A stretch of 64,000 nucleotides of DNA from Davidsoniella eucalypti (lineage: Eukaryota > Ascomycota > Sordariomycetes > Microascales > Ceratocystidaceae). The position numbers were made by a program, and so were the translations under genes. Every line of letters starts with the position of its first letter. The stretch's first letter is position 1. Below are positions 45,101 through 56,914 of this stretch, in pieces. Below the pieces are notes generated by a model, which was not told where the DNA came from, made no database searches, and was given only the letters and a program-made list of their open reading frames with translations. The stretch covers positions 186,001 through 250,000 of the forward strand of contig RMBW01000019.1 of NCBI GenBank assembly GCA_004009845.1, given 5' to 3'.

Positions 45101-47815
45101 AAACCTCACATGAGATGCTATTAGGTGAAGCATAAGACAACATACGGAATGGAATTCGGACCGTGCATAGCCAAGCAAAAGAAACCAGAAGAACAGAAAT
45201 AAATAAATTTGAAAGGACCAATTTACTCTACATTCCATTCAATATATCTTAGATTGATAGATCAATATAAATTCAACCTCGAATCTCCCAATCTACAAAG
45301 ACCATGCAAAAATCACGTAAAGGTAACAAATGTTTTACACAATTTTTTTGAACCACCCAAGTCTGATTTTTGTTCTTGATTTTCATTCAAAGAAAAAAAA
45401 AGAAATAAATAGAGCTCGGAAAATTGACGGGCAGTTTTCAAAAATTACGGCAGAAAAAAATCTCTTGGAGTCTGACCCATTCGAATACCTCATCCACAAT
45501 CCACATCTTATGGGCAGCAATGCCCTTGCCTAGCCCAAAAAGAATATCTTGCCTTAAAAAATCTTCTTGTCTCTATTATTTTACATACCCATTGTATAAA
45601 CACATACATACATCTTACTAACCAAGTAGCAATACAAACAGGAAGCGAGAAAGGCAATGAGGAATCGCAATCAGATGGATGAAAAAGCGACAGTCTTTCT
45701 TTCCCAACAAACAGACAGGATTTGACATATCCAATCCCGTTTAAGGCGAAATTGATATCTACATGTGAGGTATTTCGTTGCATCAAGTTCAGTTTCAGCT
45801 GCAGGTCAGAAAGTATTAGCGCTATAAGCGGGCTTTCTTTTGCCCAGATACAGGTCTTGTATGGCTCCAACACATCGATACGGAGGGGATAGCCTAGCAT
45901 GCTATTCATGCCGTATGTACATATGTATACATGAGTGTGTACATACACTGTACTATGGTACAACTACATGTACATATATATACATGTGATAAAGGGAGAA
46001 AAAGAACTGGCTTGTTTTTTACTCCATGCTAGTCAGTGCGCCTTATTTATCTGTTCATCCCCAATGCTTCTGTACTGCTGGCGTCGTATTTCCACGACTT
46101 GCCTTGTTTGGGAAAGTTTTATCTGCCTGGTCTATGCAACCCCTCCAACGATCTAGCCTGGCACATATCAATGCCTTCGTTTTCTTTTTTTGTTCACAAA
46201 GTCTTACTGCTACTACATGCTATACTACTATGCCGCTATTATGCAAAAATGGGATGTGATATATCTCCGCTTCGCTCAGGCCCTGAACATTCCCCCTCCC
46301 CTTCGCTGTTCTTACTGGCAATTTGTTTTGTTTAGTGCCCTTGATTTCAGGTAACCCCTCCTCCTTCCTCTGGCTTGGCCGGATGGAAACCGCAATGATA
46401 TGTGTAGTTGCTTTGGGATTGGGTTTATTGCCTACGGTGCATCACTTGGTCGATGATAACACCGCCAGCTCCAGTGATGGCTATTAGGATTGCCACTTCG
46501 CTTTCGGGATTCTCTAACCTCGAGACGAAATGGGATCGGAACGGCGGAATCAAGAGTTGGTAGGAGTCCCGCGTGCACCCTCCATGACGCCAGACCAAGT
46601 GGTCTTGTGACAACAAGCTGACTGGCCTGAGGAATCGTGTTTCCCTGTTGCATCACATTACCATAAAAACATGATACAAGTAAAGAATTGATTTAACGGA
46701 AAGCGTGGAGTTCAATTGACTAAAAATCAAGTCACTAACTAAGAGACACCGATCATTTTGGCGGTGTGCTGAAAAAGACCCTGGAAAGTCAATTTTTCAC
46801 AGCGTGAAACAAGCACCATTGAATGCACTCTAATCCTAGCTCAGAAGAAATAAGAAAAAGATATGAAGAAGATAGGAAAGACGAAAGGCTTTTGGTCGAC
46901 AGCGGCTCTCGCTGACGTTTTTGGATTCGATTCAAATGTTAATTTATCTGTAAATCGTTTTGTCAGACGAAGTGAAACCTAGAAAGAAAAAAAAAACCCG
47001 CCGGTTTATAAAGTGACCACATGTCATGTTCTCTTTCACTCTCGATTTGGTGGGCCTCTCTATTGAGCGGCAGAATTGAATGTAGATATGTAGCTATGGT
47101 ACAACTGTGTAAATGAATTCTACAAAGAACTTTCATCACGTCACACATCATTTTCGACCAGCCACCACCGCTACCAATGTTTTTTTTTTTTTTTTACAAA
47201 ATCAGCTGCCGGCCGAGCTCAACGGAACTCGATATGACAACAAGATAGTTGTACTATAGGACGACAGGATTAGTGGGGTTCGGTCACTAACGTTGAACTG
47301 CCATCCCCGCCACATGGGAAGTCTCTTATCAAGAGCCGCTCTCATCTTTGCCTTTTTTATGTGAGATGACTATCTGCAATGGCTAACTCAAGAAAAAAAA
47401 ATCAGATGATGGAGGTCTAACTAATTATGTAAATCTCCAAAACTTGGATATCAAAGCCACTGTGATATCGCATGTAGTCCAACTTCCTTGACTTTGATGT
47501 TTTGCTGCATAGAAAAGTCCCAATTCAGCCTAGTTGCACATGCGATTTCGAATTTGTGATCCGTTCCTGGATCTTGCCGTCTTGTGGTACAGCCCTTCTT
47601 TCTCTTCTTTTTGCCAGGCGCTACTATCTTATCGCGGACACCGCCTTTTTTGCTCCCCAGCAGAAACTTTTTTTTCTGCCGCGAAAAAAGTAGCAACAAT
47701 GTTTTTTTGTTGCTTTATCTCAAGACTTCATCTAGTGAGTGATCAACGAACTTTGACAAGCCACAATTCTTGATCTTTTACGCAATCACTTGCTAGTAGT
47801 ATATTTTCTGTGACA
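42160..47815. other. Long stretch without a supportable gene
   Basis: Holds the STS1 promoter, then AT-rich DNA. An inverted repeat AGACCCAC/GTGGGTCT spans 42989-43032. The stretch 45905-45990 is dense in TGTACATA and TGTATACA, giving overlapping palindromes. A 60-codon minus frame at 46425-46616 reads plausibly (PESEVAILIAITGAGGVIID) but lacks a start, family or splice context. I found no tRNA or rRNA. Confidence 0.4.
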
Positions 47816-47939
47816 ATTTCCTATTTTGTTGGCTGCCATCTTTTCTTTCTTTCCGAGCGTCCCTGTCGAATCATCTCTACAAGCATTTATTGAGAACTCC
47901 TAGCAAACAGTCTACAACTACTCTCAATATACAATCACA

Positions 47940-49316
47940 ATGGGCAAACGCACTCGCATTAGCGAAGAAACCGCCGCTGCCATAAAGCAGGAGCTCGAAG
48001 ATGCCGTAGCCAAGGCCGAGCCTGCGGCTACCACTCCCAAGAAAGAAAAGAAGGAAAAGAAGGAGAAGAAGACCCAGAAGAGAAAGCCCGAAAAGACCGA
48101 GCCTGCCGTCAAAGCTACCGAAGCCGTTGAAACCGAGACTTCTACTCCCGCCGTTGTCGATGCCGACGGCGATGTTGAGATTGCCGATGCTGAGGTAGAC
48201 GCCGTAGCATCCAAGAAGCGCAAAGCTGATATCGAAGAGATCCAAGTCGATTTGACCCTACCCGAGCCGCCATCCAAGAAAGCTAAGCGTATGATGAAGA
48301 AGGGTAAAGACCCCAACGCTGTTTCCAAATCCAAGAAGAAGGCTGCTGCCAGCGACGAAGACCTACTCGACATCACACCCGGTGCCACCACCGAAGGCGC
48401 AGCTGCTGCTACCGAGAAGAAGCAACCACGCTCCGAACACTGCATCTGGGTTGGTAACTTGCCATTTAACGCAACCACATCAGATCTCCGGAAATGGTTC
48501 ATCGACAACTCCGGTGGTGTGATTCTTGAAACATCCATTACCCGTGTCAAGATGCCTAGCAGCAAGGAACACAAACAGCCCAACGGCGATCGTCAAAACA
48601 AGGGTTTCGCCTACGTCGATTTCGACACTCTCGGTGGCAAAGTCGCCGCTATTGCTCTGTCTGAAGTCAACTTCGACACTCGTAAATTGCTCATTAAGGA
48701 CTCTACCTCCTTCGAGGGTCGGCCCAAGGTCGAAGCTTCCGCCCCTACCGCTGCTGGCGCCGACGGAAAGGAAGCCCCCGTGGATCCTAGCACTCTGACC
48801 AAAAGCGAACGTGAATCGAGCAAGAAAATCTACATCGGAAACCTTCCCTTCGCTGCCAACGAAGACGAGGTCTACAACCTATTCGAGAAGTGCGGCCAGA
48901 TCGATTGGGTCAAGGTCGCTACGTTTGAAGATTCCGGAAAGTGCAAAGGTTACGGCTGGGTTAAATTCAAGGACTCCGAAGCTGCTAACTCCGCTGTGCG
49001 TGGATGGGTACACATTGCGCAAGTTGAAGACAAGATAGAAGACTTCCAGACCGAAGAAGAAAATATTGCTGCCGCCACCGCTGCTGAAGCTGGTGATGAA
49101 GATGGCAACACTGAAGAAAAGAAACCAAAGAAGGAAAAGAAGCCCAAGATGCGCAAGTGGCACGTTTCTAGGCTCAAGGGCCGCGAGCTCAAAATTGAGC
49201 TGGCTGAAGATAACAAGACTCGCTACGATAAGCGTTTTGGCCGCTTGGCTAAGAAGGACCAGAAGAAGGGCGATGAGGCCACCGTTGGTGCTGTGGAAGC
49301 TGCTCCTGCGTCCTAG
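47940..49316 (+). CDS. Nucleolar two-RRM RNA-binding protein, NOP13-like
   Basis: Intronless, 458 aa, ending in TAG. The N-terminal third is Lys/Glu-rich (KKEKKEKKEKKTQKRKPEK) with nuclear signals (ASKKRKAD, PSKKAKRMMKKGK). RRM1 is at about residues 168-255 with RNP2 IWVGNLPF and RNP1 KGFAYVDF. RRM2 begins near 295 with RNP2 IYIGNLPF and RNP1 KGYGWVKF. An acidic/Lys-rich insert follows, then a conserved-looking basic end (KMRKWHVSRLKGRELKIELA, then YDKRFGRLAKK). This layout fits yeast Nop13, a nucleolar protein of pre-60S particles. A pyrimidine-rich leader precedes the ATG. Confidence 0.85.
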   Translation: MGKRTRISEETAAAIKQELEDAVAKAEPAATTPKKEKKEKKEKKTQKRKPEKTEPAVKATEAVETETSTPAVVDADGDVEIADAEVDAVASKKRKADIEEIQVDLTLPEPPSKKAKRMMKKGKDPNAVSKSKKKAAASDEDLLDITPGATTEGAAAATEKKQPRSEHCIWVGNLPFNATTSDLRKWFIDNSGGVILETSITRVKMPSSKEHKQPNGDRQNKGFAYVDFDTLGGKVAAIALSEVNFDTRKLLIKDSTSFEGRPKVEASAPTAAGADGKEAPVDPSTLTKSERESSKKIYIGNLPFAANEDEVYNLFEKCGQIDWVKVATFEDSGKCKGYGWVKFKDSEAANSAVRGWVHIAQVEDKIEDFQTEEENIAAATAAEAGDEDGNTEEKKPKKEKKPKMRKWHVSRLKGRELKIELAEDNKTRYDKRFGRLAKKDQKKGDEATVGAVEAAPAS

Positions 49317-49646
49317 TCTATGGGTGGGCGATGCTTAGATATATATGCCGAAGAATACTGAAAAAAAGACAAAAGGAATCAAAGCATTTTGGAAATTGTG
49401 TTTTTACTGTTGCATATAGCCCATGATATTATGGCCTATCATTCGGCGTTCATGGTTGGGACAGAGCCTTTCGTTTGGGTCTTTCATTGAGATTCCAAGT
49501 ACAAAAGTACATCACGTACATACTACTATTAATCAATAAAAAATCTCTGCATTTTCATACCAGTCTTTCTGCACTGTTGACATCTATGCGACTTGACTGA
49601 CTTGTTGAATGTTATCTCTTTCTTGCCTTTTTAACTTGAGCTAAAG

Positions 49647-51221
49647 CTAATACCGGAGGCACACAAACTCCGACGTTAAGTAAGGCGACATCCTGGCGTA
49701 CATTGATGCCTCTGCTTTTTTCACGGCAACATATTTCTTAATCATGGCACTTCCCATCTGTGTTGCGAGTTCTGACTTTTCTAGTGCCGCGATGCTTTGC
49801 TCGATAGATTCAGGCAAAGGCTTCCGTTTCTGGCTCGAGTTCAGTTCGTCATCGACACTCCCTCCAAACCCAGGTATGGCAGAGTCCCGTAAGGTCATGG
49901 CGAGGTTATCACGCAAACCGAGAGCACCGGCTGTGATAATTGCAGATAGTGCAAGAAACGGGTTTGCCATACCATCAATTGTTCGAATCTCCCAGTGGCT
50001 GTCTTCGATTTTGCGTAGTGCGCACTCGCGGTCCTGCGTGCCCCAGGCCACCTCAGTTCCACCCGCCCAAGCGTTCTTTTTGAGGCGGTCATAGCTAATT
50101 GGTGACGGACACGTGAACGCCAAAACTTCCGGCAGCATGCGAAGCACGCCGGCGTAAAATGCTTCGTACTCGGATTTACGTTTGAAGCCTAGTGACATGT
50201 GAACGTGGGCACCAGAGCCGCACTTTTGCAAATCAAACTTGGGATTGAAGGTAACAACAACGCCCTTGAGTTGCCTAGCTTGGTTGCGAAGGGTCTCACG
50301 GGCAAGCAGGAGGTTGTCGACTGCTTCCATGGGAGGCTTGTGAGCCAAGACGATTTCGTACTGGCTGCCAGCAGCTTCGGAATGATATTGCTCAACTTCG
50401 ACGCCACTCTTTTTCAAAGTTTCTAGCACTGGCTCAATGATCTTTGTGACATACTCACTATCAAGTGCTTGGGAGTAAGACCACGAGCCCTGATACTTCG
50501 AGATCAGGCATTCGTTCTCGTCTTTTTCGAGAATCATGAACTCTAGTTCAAATCCAACCCGTATGTTGATTCGGTCATCCGAGTGTAGCTGAGCTAGTGA
50601 AATAGCGTTACGAAGCTGTGTGCGGGGGCATACAATCGCCTTGTCGCCAAGACCAAAAAACATGCCCTGAACTGACAAGTGACCTTGGCGAGGGCCACCA
50701 CGAAGGCTATTCCAATCAGGAATCAACTGCGTCTCTCCAGCGGCGGAGTCCCCAATGAAGCTGTCATCAGGGAGGATGTCGGTCCAGGCGTCGGTGATAC
50801 CAACACTCAACTCGAATCTGGTTTTAAGTCTCTTGATGACTTCATCAACTGGGAAGACTCGAGCGCGGGGAATGCCACAATAGTCAATCCAATAGAGGCG
50901 AATATACTGGACGGGATAATCAACAGCCCAGTCTAGACCTTCCTGGTATAGAATCTTTTGGATAAGAACATCAGTGTCCAAATTTTCGACATTTTTAGTT
51001 GGTGCATCGTTGGCTTCGCTTCCGATCTCTTCTTCAGTATCGTCACTCTCGTACTCGCTAGGAGATTGGTAGACATAGTCTTCGTCGTCAGATAACTCAT
51101 TCTCGTAGGTAGGGTCGGCCGTAGTGTCATCGTCGTAGGGAGAGAAGGGAAGGCTAGTCTGAGCGGAGTCGGTTTCCAAAGATGGAGGAGTAGCACTCGC
51201 GGAGGTCCCGGGAGTATCCAT
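49647..51221 (-). CDS. Glutamine synthetase-family enzyme (FluG/GS-like catalytic domain)
   Basis: Intronless, 524 aa, ending in TAG. The first ~80 residues are an acidic Ser/Thr/Asp/Glu-rich extension not needed for the fold. The beta-grasp part follows (YIRLYWIDYCGIPRARVFP), then the GS catalytic motifs: GFELEFMILE, VEQYHSEAAGSQYEI, GSGAHVHMSL, NAWAGGTEVAWGTQDRECAL and HWEIRTIDGMANPFLALSAI. These carry the metal and glutamate-binding Glu, His and Arg residues. It belongs with the FluG C-terminal/gamma-glutamyl-amine ligase branch rather than classical cytosolic GS, which is about 360 aa. The substrate cannot be told from sequence. Confidence 0.85.
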   Translation of the reverse strand: MDTPGTSASATPPSLETDSAQTSLPFSPYDDDTTADPTYENELSDDEDYVYQSPSEYESDDTEEEIGSEANDAPTKNVENLDTDVLIQKILYQEGLDWAVDYPVQYIRLYWIDYCGIPRARVFPVDEVIKRLKTRFELSVGITDAWTDILPDDSFIGDSAAGETQLIPDWNSLRGGPRQGHLSVQGMFFGLGDKAIVCPRTQLRNAISLAQLHSDDRINIRVGFELEFMILEKDENECLISKYQGSWSYSQALDSEYVTKIIEPVLETLKKSGVEVEQYHSEAAGSQYEIVLAHKPPMEAVDNLLLARETLRNQARQLKGVVVTFNPKFDLQKCGSGAHVHMSLGFKRKSEYEAFYAGVLRMLPEVLAFTCPSPISYDRLKKNAWAGGTEVAWGTQDRECALRKIEDSHWEIRTIDGMANPFLALSAIITAGALGLRDNLAMTLRDSAIPGFGGSVDDELNSSQKRKPLPESIEQSIAALEKSELATQMGSAMIKKYVAVKKAEASMYARMSPYLTSEFVCLRY

Positions 51222-51229
51222 ATGGACTC

Positions 51230-52780
51230 GTGGAATCAGATATGATGACAGATTTATTGTAGGGCCAAACTTGATAGAAAATGGTGGTTTGATGAATCAA
51301 AGAAAAGTTAGAAGGGAAAGAAAGTTTGGAAGAGGAGAAGTGAAGAAGAAATAGTTCAAGTTTGCAGAGACAATCATAACAACCGGAAAAGAAAACATCA
51401 ACACACGATTTAGGCAAGTGCAGAGTTTTTTTTTGCCAATTTTATCACAGAATTTATATTTGTAGTAGATACACAAATACTAATAGAGCAGCTGCACAAG
51501 CACAATTATACCGGATATCAACCGCTTGATATATCGTAATACGGATACTACAGGAGTATTTGACTACCTGTTATGATCTTCATATCAGATCTATAGCCTA
51601 TATTTATTCTCTGTCTAGTATTTATATTACTTGTAAGTCTCTCTTCTAAGTGAATTTTGTGCCAAATCACTCACTAACTGGACAAATGGTAAATATCGTA
51701 TTCGGCTGTTAATATACTTGTTAGATTGAGCGGGTAAAGTTGATATTCAATATCCAATAAATATTGAATATCTCAACGTATTGTATCACATCTTATCCTG
51801 CCTGACCGGCACACTCTTGAACACAAGCACTACCTCTTCGTATACGTGATGAGTGAGCTCAGCTTATCGCGTGTTTGTAGAAAGCCTTGGCTCAAAGGCT
51901 GAACAAGCGTACAAACACTTAAAATAGATAGGTGGCTGCGCGGAAGATAGTATCTACGGGAGGTACAAGCGGCAGATAATCAAAAGACTAGCGGTCAATG
52001 TAGACTTGTCTATCAAAGTCAACGGTTGTACCTTACATGGAGAGATTACAAGCCATACATAACCCTAAGTGTGGATATACAACGTATGGGATTAAGTACA
52101 ATTGCTCGTTACCCAAGTAATCTAGTTGACTAAGAAGAGTCTAGATATCACAAGAGCTAGTCTTCATGTGCCACTGATAACCCTCACACTACAGTACAGT
52201 AGTTTGTTTATGATGAATGGCCTTTACTTTATGTTCGAATACTATAGAATCTAGGCTTTACATTCATTCTCACTCCTATCCCTAGTGATTCCGCATTTGG
52301 TGGCGATGGAAGTTCTAAACAATAGTTCCCGATCCAGGGAATAGGTTATCATGCAAAATATTGCAAAAAAGAAAGGACACACAAAAGGCCTCACTACCAA
52401 AGAAAGAATGTAACACTAAGTGAGCTATGTAGAGGGAGAAGATATATGACGCACGCTGTTATATTCTTATATGAGAATGAGAATGACAATGAGAATGAGG
52501 GAAGTTTTTTTTTCAGCAAGACTTACCTTAGTCAGCTACTCAGCGTTCTTTTTATGACGGGAACGCATTCCTCGCCACGGCATTGTCTAGCAAACAATGG
52601 TATCCACGAACCAATATGGTAATTAAGTTGACTCAGGGCACATATCAGAACGGTGATCTAGAAGCCCAAGCTCATCACGAGAGAGGAGACGAGGAACTGG
52701 AAAGGCAAGAGAAAGGAACGAAGGCGCTGTCGCACCAGCGCGTAGATAACGATGAGAAAATTGAGCTAGAAATGAATGAG
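51230..52780. other. No gene seen; promoter of the GS-like gene and of the secreted protein
   Basis: AT-rich. A 12-bp perfect inverted repeat GATATTCAATAT/ATATTGAATATC spans 51742-51772. Short GAGAATGA repeats lie near 52470-52500. Confidence 0.4.
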
Positions 52781-52789
52781 ATGAGCTAT

Positions 52790-52800
52790 GAGTATATATA
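52790..52800 (+). promoter_or_regulatory. TATA box of the small secreted protein gene
   Basis: AGTATATATAA about 215 bp upstream of the ATG at 53012, with a CT-rich leader between. Confidence 0.55.
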
Positions 52801-53011
52801 ATGGGTAGATCATCCAGATAGTCGAGAAGGATGTTCTTGTTGAATGTTCATCATCACTTTCAGTTCACTCTCAAAAACCCTTCCTATATACCACATACAT
52901 CCCCTCTGGAATCGCCATTCTATACATCCCATATAACACACTCTCTCTATTCAGGATCATCCTCATTCACATCATATATCCAACATACCCGAATTGCCTC
53001 AACGTCGCACC

Positions 53012-53638
53012 ATGATCTTCTCAAGCATCTTCTCAGCTCTGGCCATGATTCCTTCAGCTCTTGCTGTGCCTACTCTGGGAAATGGAGTCACTTGGATGCC
53101 GCCGCGCGCCATAGATCCCCATGCCAACACGACAGAACCCACAGTGACCTATATGAAACCCAATATCAGCAAGACATACGATCTACTCAACCGTGGCAGC
53201 AACTTCACGCAGTTCTGCAACAACGCCGGCTCTGCCTTTATTAATGATGAGGACCAGCGTTCAATGCTGCACCGTTTCGACTTTGGCGACCACCTAGCCA
53301 ACAAGTCGTGCAGTCTGTACTTTGAGGCTACCGGTATTCGCCTCTACTACAACTCGACCTTCCCTATCACTCTGCAGATTTTCAGTACGCTGGCTGGCAC
53401 GCCTCTCGGCTGCGATCAGAACGGTCTTAACAACAGACGCGATAGACATCTGGCTGACCTGACCATCTACTCGTCCACTGGTGATCTCAAGTGGACTAAC
53501 TATACTTCAGACTTGCTTGTCCAGCCCTCGGACTGCCCTATCAACGGCACACAGGGTTATGAGATTGCCATGACGAGCCCGCCCAAGTACGCTGCTTGGC
53601 CTCTATCTTCCATGGGCCTCAGACTACAGGTCGAGTAA
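53012..53638 (+). CDS. Small secreted glycoprotein, 208 aa
   Basis: The ATG at 53012 opens a signal peptide (MIFSSIFSALAMIPSALAVP). The mature part has at least six N-x-S/T sites (NTTE, NISK, NFTQ, NKSC, NSTF, NYTS, NGTQ) and four Cys (FCNNAG, SCSLYF, LGCDQN, SDCPIN). The stop is TAA at 53636-53638. The middle (RFDFGDHLANKSCSLYFEAT) resembles in style the fungal But2-type C-terminal domain of secreted proteins, but I am not sure. No transmembrane or clear GPI signal at the end. Intronless. Confidence 0.8.
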   Translation: MIFSSIFSALAMIPSALAVPTLGNGVTWMPPRAIDPHANTTEPTVTYMKPNISKTYDLLNRGSNFTQFCNNAGSAFINDEDQRSMLHRFDFGDHLANKSCSLYFEATGIRLYYNSTFPITLQIFSTLAGTPLGCDQNGLNNRRDRHLADLTIYSSTGDLKWTNYTSDLLVQPSDCPINGTQGYEIAMTSPPKYAAWPLSSMGLRLQVE

Positions 53639-53975
53639 TAGAGCTCATGTGAAAGAGACTATAAGAGGCGGCAACGGATAGCCCTATAGCTGCTGAGATG
53701 GGGCACTAGAGCCGTTATGTGTGTTGTTCAGCTAGTGGCACATATGTAGGTAGAGTTTTTGGTAGCTATGCGTTGCCGCAAGGGAACAATTGGCGAAACG
53801 AACTAGACGGTCATGTATTTTTGAGTTTTGGTTTGGTAGGACAAGAGCCTGTGTCTAAGGGTTGGGTTTTCTTAGGGCTTGAAGTATTGTTTGCTTTATT
53901 ATTTTTGTATTTGTTATATGTCTTGCAGGTTCAGACTTTTGCTCTAAATGTATTCATTTTAAGACAATTTATTTT

Positions 53976-54660
53976 GAGATGGGCTATTTGGACCCCCCTG
54001 AAAGTCTGGATTAACACAGATAAGCCTATTTGGGACACCTTATTCTTTCTGCCGGATTTACAAATAAAGTACCTCAAATTTTGAAAATTGTATATTTGGT
54101 TTTGAACAACATCGTGGAAAATCTTTATTATCTTCGTAAAAATTCGTCAACAACCTTTGACCAACTATCAACAACTTATAAACCAGAAATTATTTTCCAA
54201 CAACGCAAGTCGAAACACATAATACTTTGTATGCTAAAGGCCAACTTCTTGGAAGCATTTATCGAACTACTGCATTAATTCGACGAGACTTACTACAGAT
54301 AATGGATAGAAATGTCAATTGTCATGATTACAATATCATGTACGTGAAAATCTGTCATCTTCTTGCCTATAATCTCCTTCTAGTCTTTCTTAATATCAAT
54401 TTATCCTTGTATATAAACATGTCAGTACCTGCAATTTTTAGTCACTAACATTCATTTATGATGTTCATAGCTCCTTAAGATTAATGAATTAAAAAACAAT
54501 CTTTTTTACAATTTAGCAGTAGCTGTCTTGACGTTTTTTTTGTTAAAAATATTTCTTCTGGAAAAAGCGGTGTCTCAAAATGGATGGTAGTATAAAAGAG
54601 TGTCCCAAATAGGTTTGGCTGTGTCAATTCAGACTTTTACGGGTCCAAATAGTCCATCTC
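53976..54660. mobile_element. MITE-like element with ~62-bp imperfect terminal inverted repeats
   Basis: Left end 53976-54038 and right end 54600-54660 are inverted copies. Both start GAGATGGRCTATTTGGACC, go on with AAAGTCTG and ACACAG, and end CCTATTTGGGACAC. The ~560-bp interior has no transposase. A LINE 3' end lies inside at about 54460-54498. The target-site duplication is unclear. Confidence 0.75.
54460..54498 (+). mobile_element. LINE 3' end inside the MITE-like element
   Basis: GATGTTCATAGCTCCTTAAG, then ATTAATGAATTAAAAAA, matches the 3' ends of the other LINE copies. No flanking duplication found, and the tail is short. Confidence 0.55.
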
Positions 54661-54669
54661 TTTAATTTC

Positions 54670-56914
54670 ATTTGTTTACATTGTTGAGCCAGCAACAAGA
54701 ATACTAGTGATTGAACTAACCGCCTAACGCCAAGGACATTGTTTGCTGTTCCGTAGTGTGGCGGAGAATGAAATATTCTAGCGTGTAGAAAACAGTGCAT
54801 AAATTTGGACACAAACTGTCACGTCAATTTAGTGTCAATATCAACAACTATATCGGTCAGGCAATCGGCAATATGTTATGTATCTGCAGGTAGGTTTTCT
54901 CCTTGGGCTAACTTTATTTGAGAGGTGGCTGAGGCTGACTGATAACAGCTGTTAGTTTCTAGCTTATGGTCTAGTTGTAATGGCTAGGGATTGATATGCA
55001 GCCATGTTTCGGGCTGGAGCATTCCAGTACCGCACACGAGAAAGCCATATTGCCTCTTTTGTTACCGCGCTGACTTGAATGGGGAGATTCCAGCACAGGG
55101 CGCGGAACATCCGGAGCCTGGCTTTGTGCCAGTCATAGCTGGGTGGCTGGATATGTGATATCGAGTTTTGATCAAATTGGTAACAATATACAGATACAGT
55201 CAGTGACTTTCCAAGGCGATCAACAGAGCCTGAAACAACCTATTATACAGATATTTGTTGTAGCAGTTGTAGATAGAGTTGTCTGACTGTCTGACTGTCT
55301 TCCTGTTTGTTTTTAGTTTGTCTCATTCATGCAAGCACAAATAAAGGAATGGAGAAAATCAAGTAGATGGGCGACAGCGATAGTTCTTCGCTTGCTTGGG
55401 ATTGAGCATTGAGATAGTTGTAAGGAAGCCTGGTTTGGGCCAAGTTGAGCCTAGACTCAATCAAACCAAAGAAATAGCTGTAAATGCCCAGCGATGTCAG
55501 TCGGAAAACAAGCTTCTTATGTGTCGATTAATGCCTTGGCCAGCAGCCTAGGATCTCAAGACCGGGATTTTTATGTATGCATAAAAACTAAGCATAAACC
55601 TGCACTTGCTGGCTCAGACTACATTTGATCTACATCACGCGGTTAATAATGATTACAGGATAAAAAAGGATTATCTGAAAAGTTCATGACAGACGTACTG
55701 AAACCAAATACGAAAATTTGCGTTGCAGCAAGAGCTTGAGTTGATGTGATGATGGCCGATGATGACCGTGGTATGATCGTATAAATAATAAATACGAGCT
55801 AGGAATGTAGGGTTAACTAGCGGAGTAGAAATATATGGATCTGCTATTGGCTTAGGCGGTGAAACAGACCCACTATGTCTGCCCTTTTGCCGTTGCCAGT
55901 CCAACATCCAAACAAGCTCAGAAACTTTGAGCTTGTTTTCATTTTCACATTCGCTTCAGCGCTGCAGGAACACAAAACGCACCATTGCAGGACGAAGGAA
56001 GGTGCTAAATGGAGCAAGAGCTAGGACCCCCAGAAAATAAAGTACAAGAACAAACAGAATAAGCAATCAAAGATAGGGCACTTGCTTTAAAGCCCACTAG
56101 TATTTGAATTGTTTCTAAACAGTATGCAGTAAGTAGTTGCTTTGTTATATGTACCTGCTCTGGTATTATATAGCTATAGTTGCTACTAGACTCTACGAAC
56201 ACGAGCCGAGCCCCAATTGTTCTTCTGTATTGAGGTCGATCTCTGTATGTCTAGCCGGCTAGTAAATAATAGTGAATGATATTGTACTCGGTTTATCTGA
56301 CATACGGGCCTGGCAATCTTTGCTTGCTTGCGTAGCATTCGAGTGGTGGACCAATTACCCTTTGAAGCCTTTTTTTTCTTCCTATTTCTTTCCCATTCTT
56401 ACTGATAGTTCCTTCCGTATCTGCGCTCAGTCCATCAAAATTGACCTTCGGCGCAATTGCCTGTTCATATGCTAGGGAAAAGAAGTAATATTCAGCAACT
56501 TGAATTTTATGGGGGAGGAAATAGAAGAAACTTCCTTACTTTTTTACTCTATTTCTAAATTCTTAATCTGGAATCTTCACATTCATATCCGTTTTGTTTG
56601 TTTGGTTTATCAAAGGACTTGCAGTGCTGGTTTGATCTTCGCCTATCTTTGTTTACTGATTGTTGAAACTATCGTTCGTTTTTCCGCTCATTGGATTTCT
56701 TGGCTGAATTTTTTCGTTTGCTATAAGTTTACTTGGCGCTCTATTTGGTAGAGCAACCCGATCAAGCGACTAGTATACGCCTATATTATCTACGACCAGC
56801 CGCCTCTAATATCTCGAACATCCCCCACTCTCGAAGTCCGCCTTAGGGCGCCGGAGTCACGATTGCTTGACTACCTTGTGACTTTCAATACTCGTACAAA
56901 GTAGTAGCTTCATT
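54670..56914. other. No gene seen; GH76 promoter at its end
   Basis: AT-rich DNA without a supportable frame or RNA gene. Confidence 0.4.

Noticed and set aside
45905..45990. Cluster of Pumilio-like TGTANATA sites
   Set aside because: Mostly overlapping palindromic TGTACATA repeats in a region without a gene.
46425..46616. Small gene on the minus strand
   Set aside because: Reads plausibly for 60 codons but no start, splice or homology cue.
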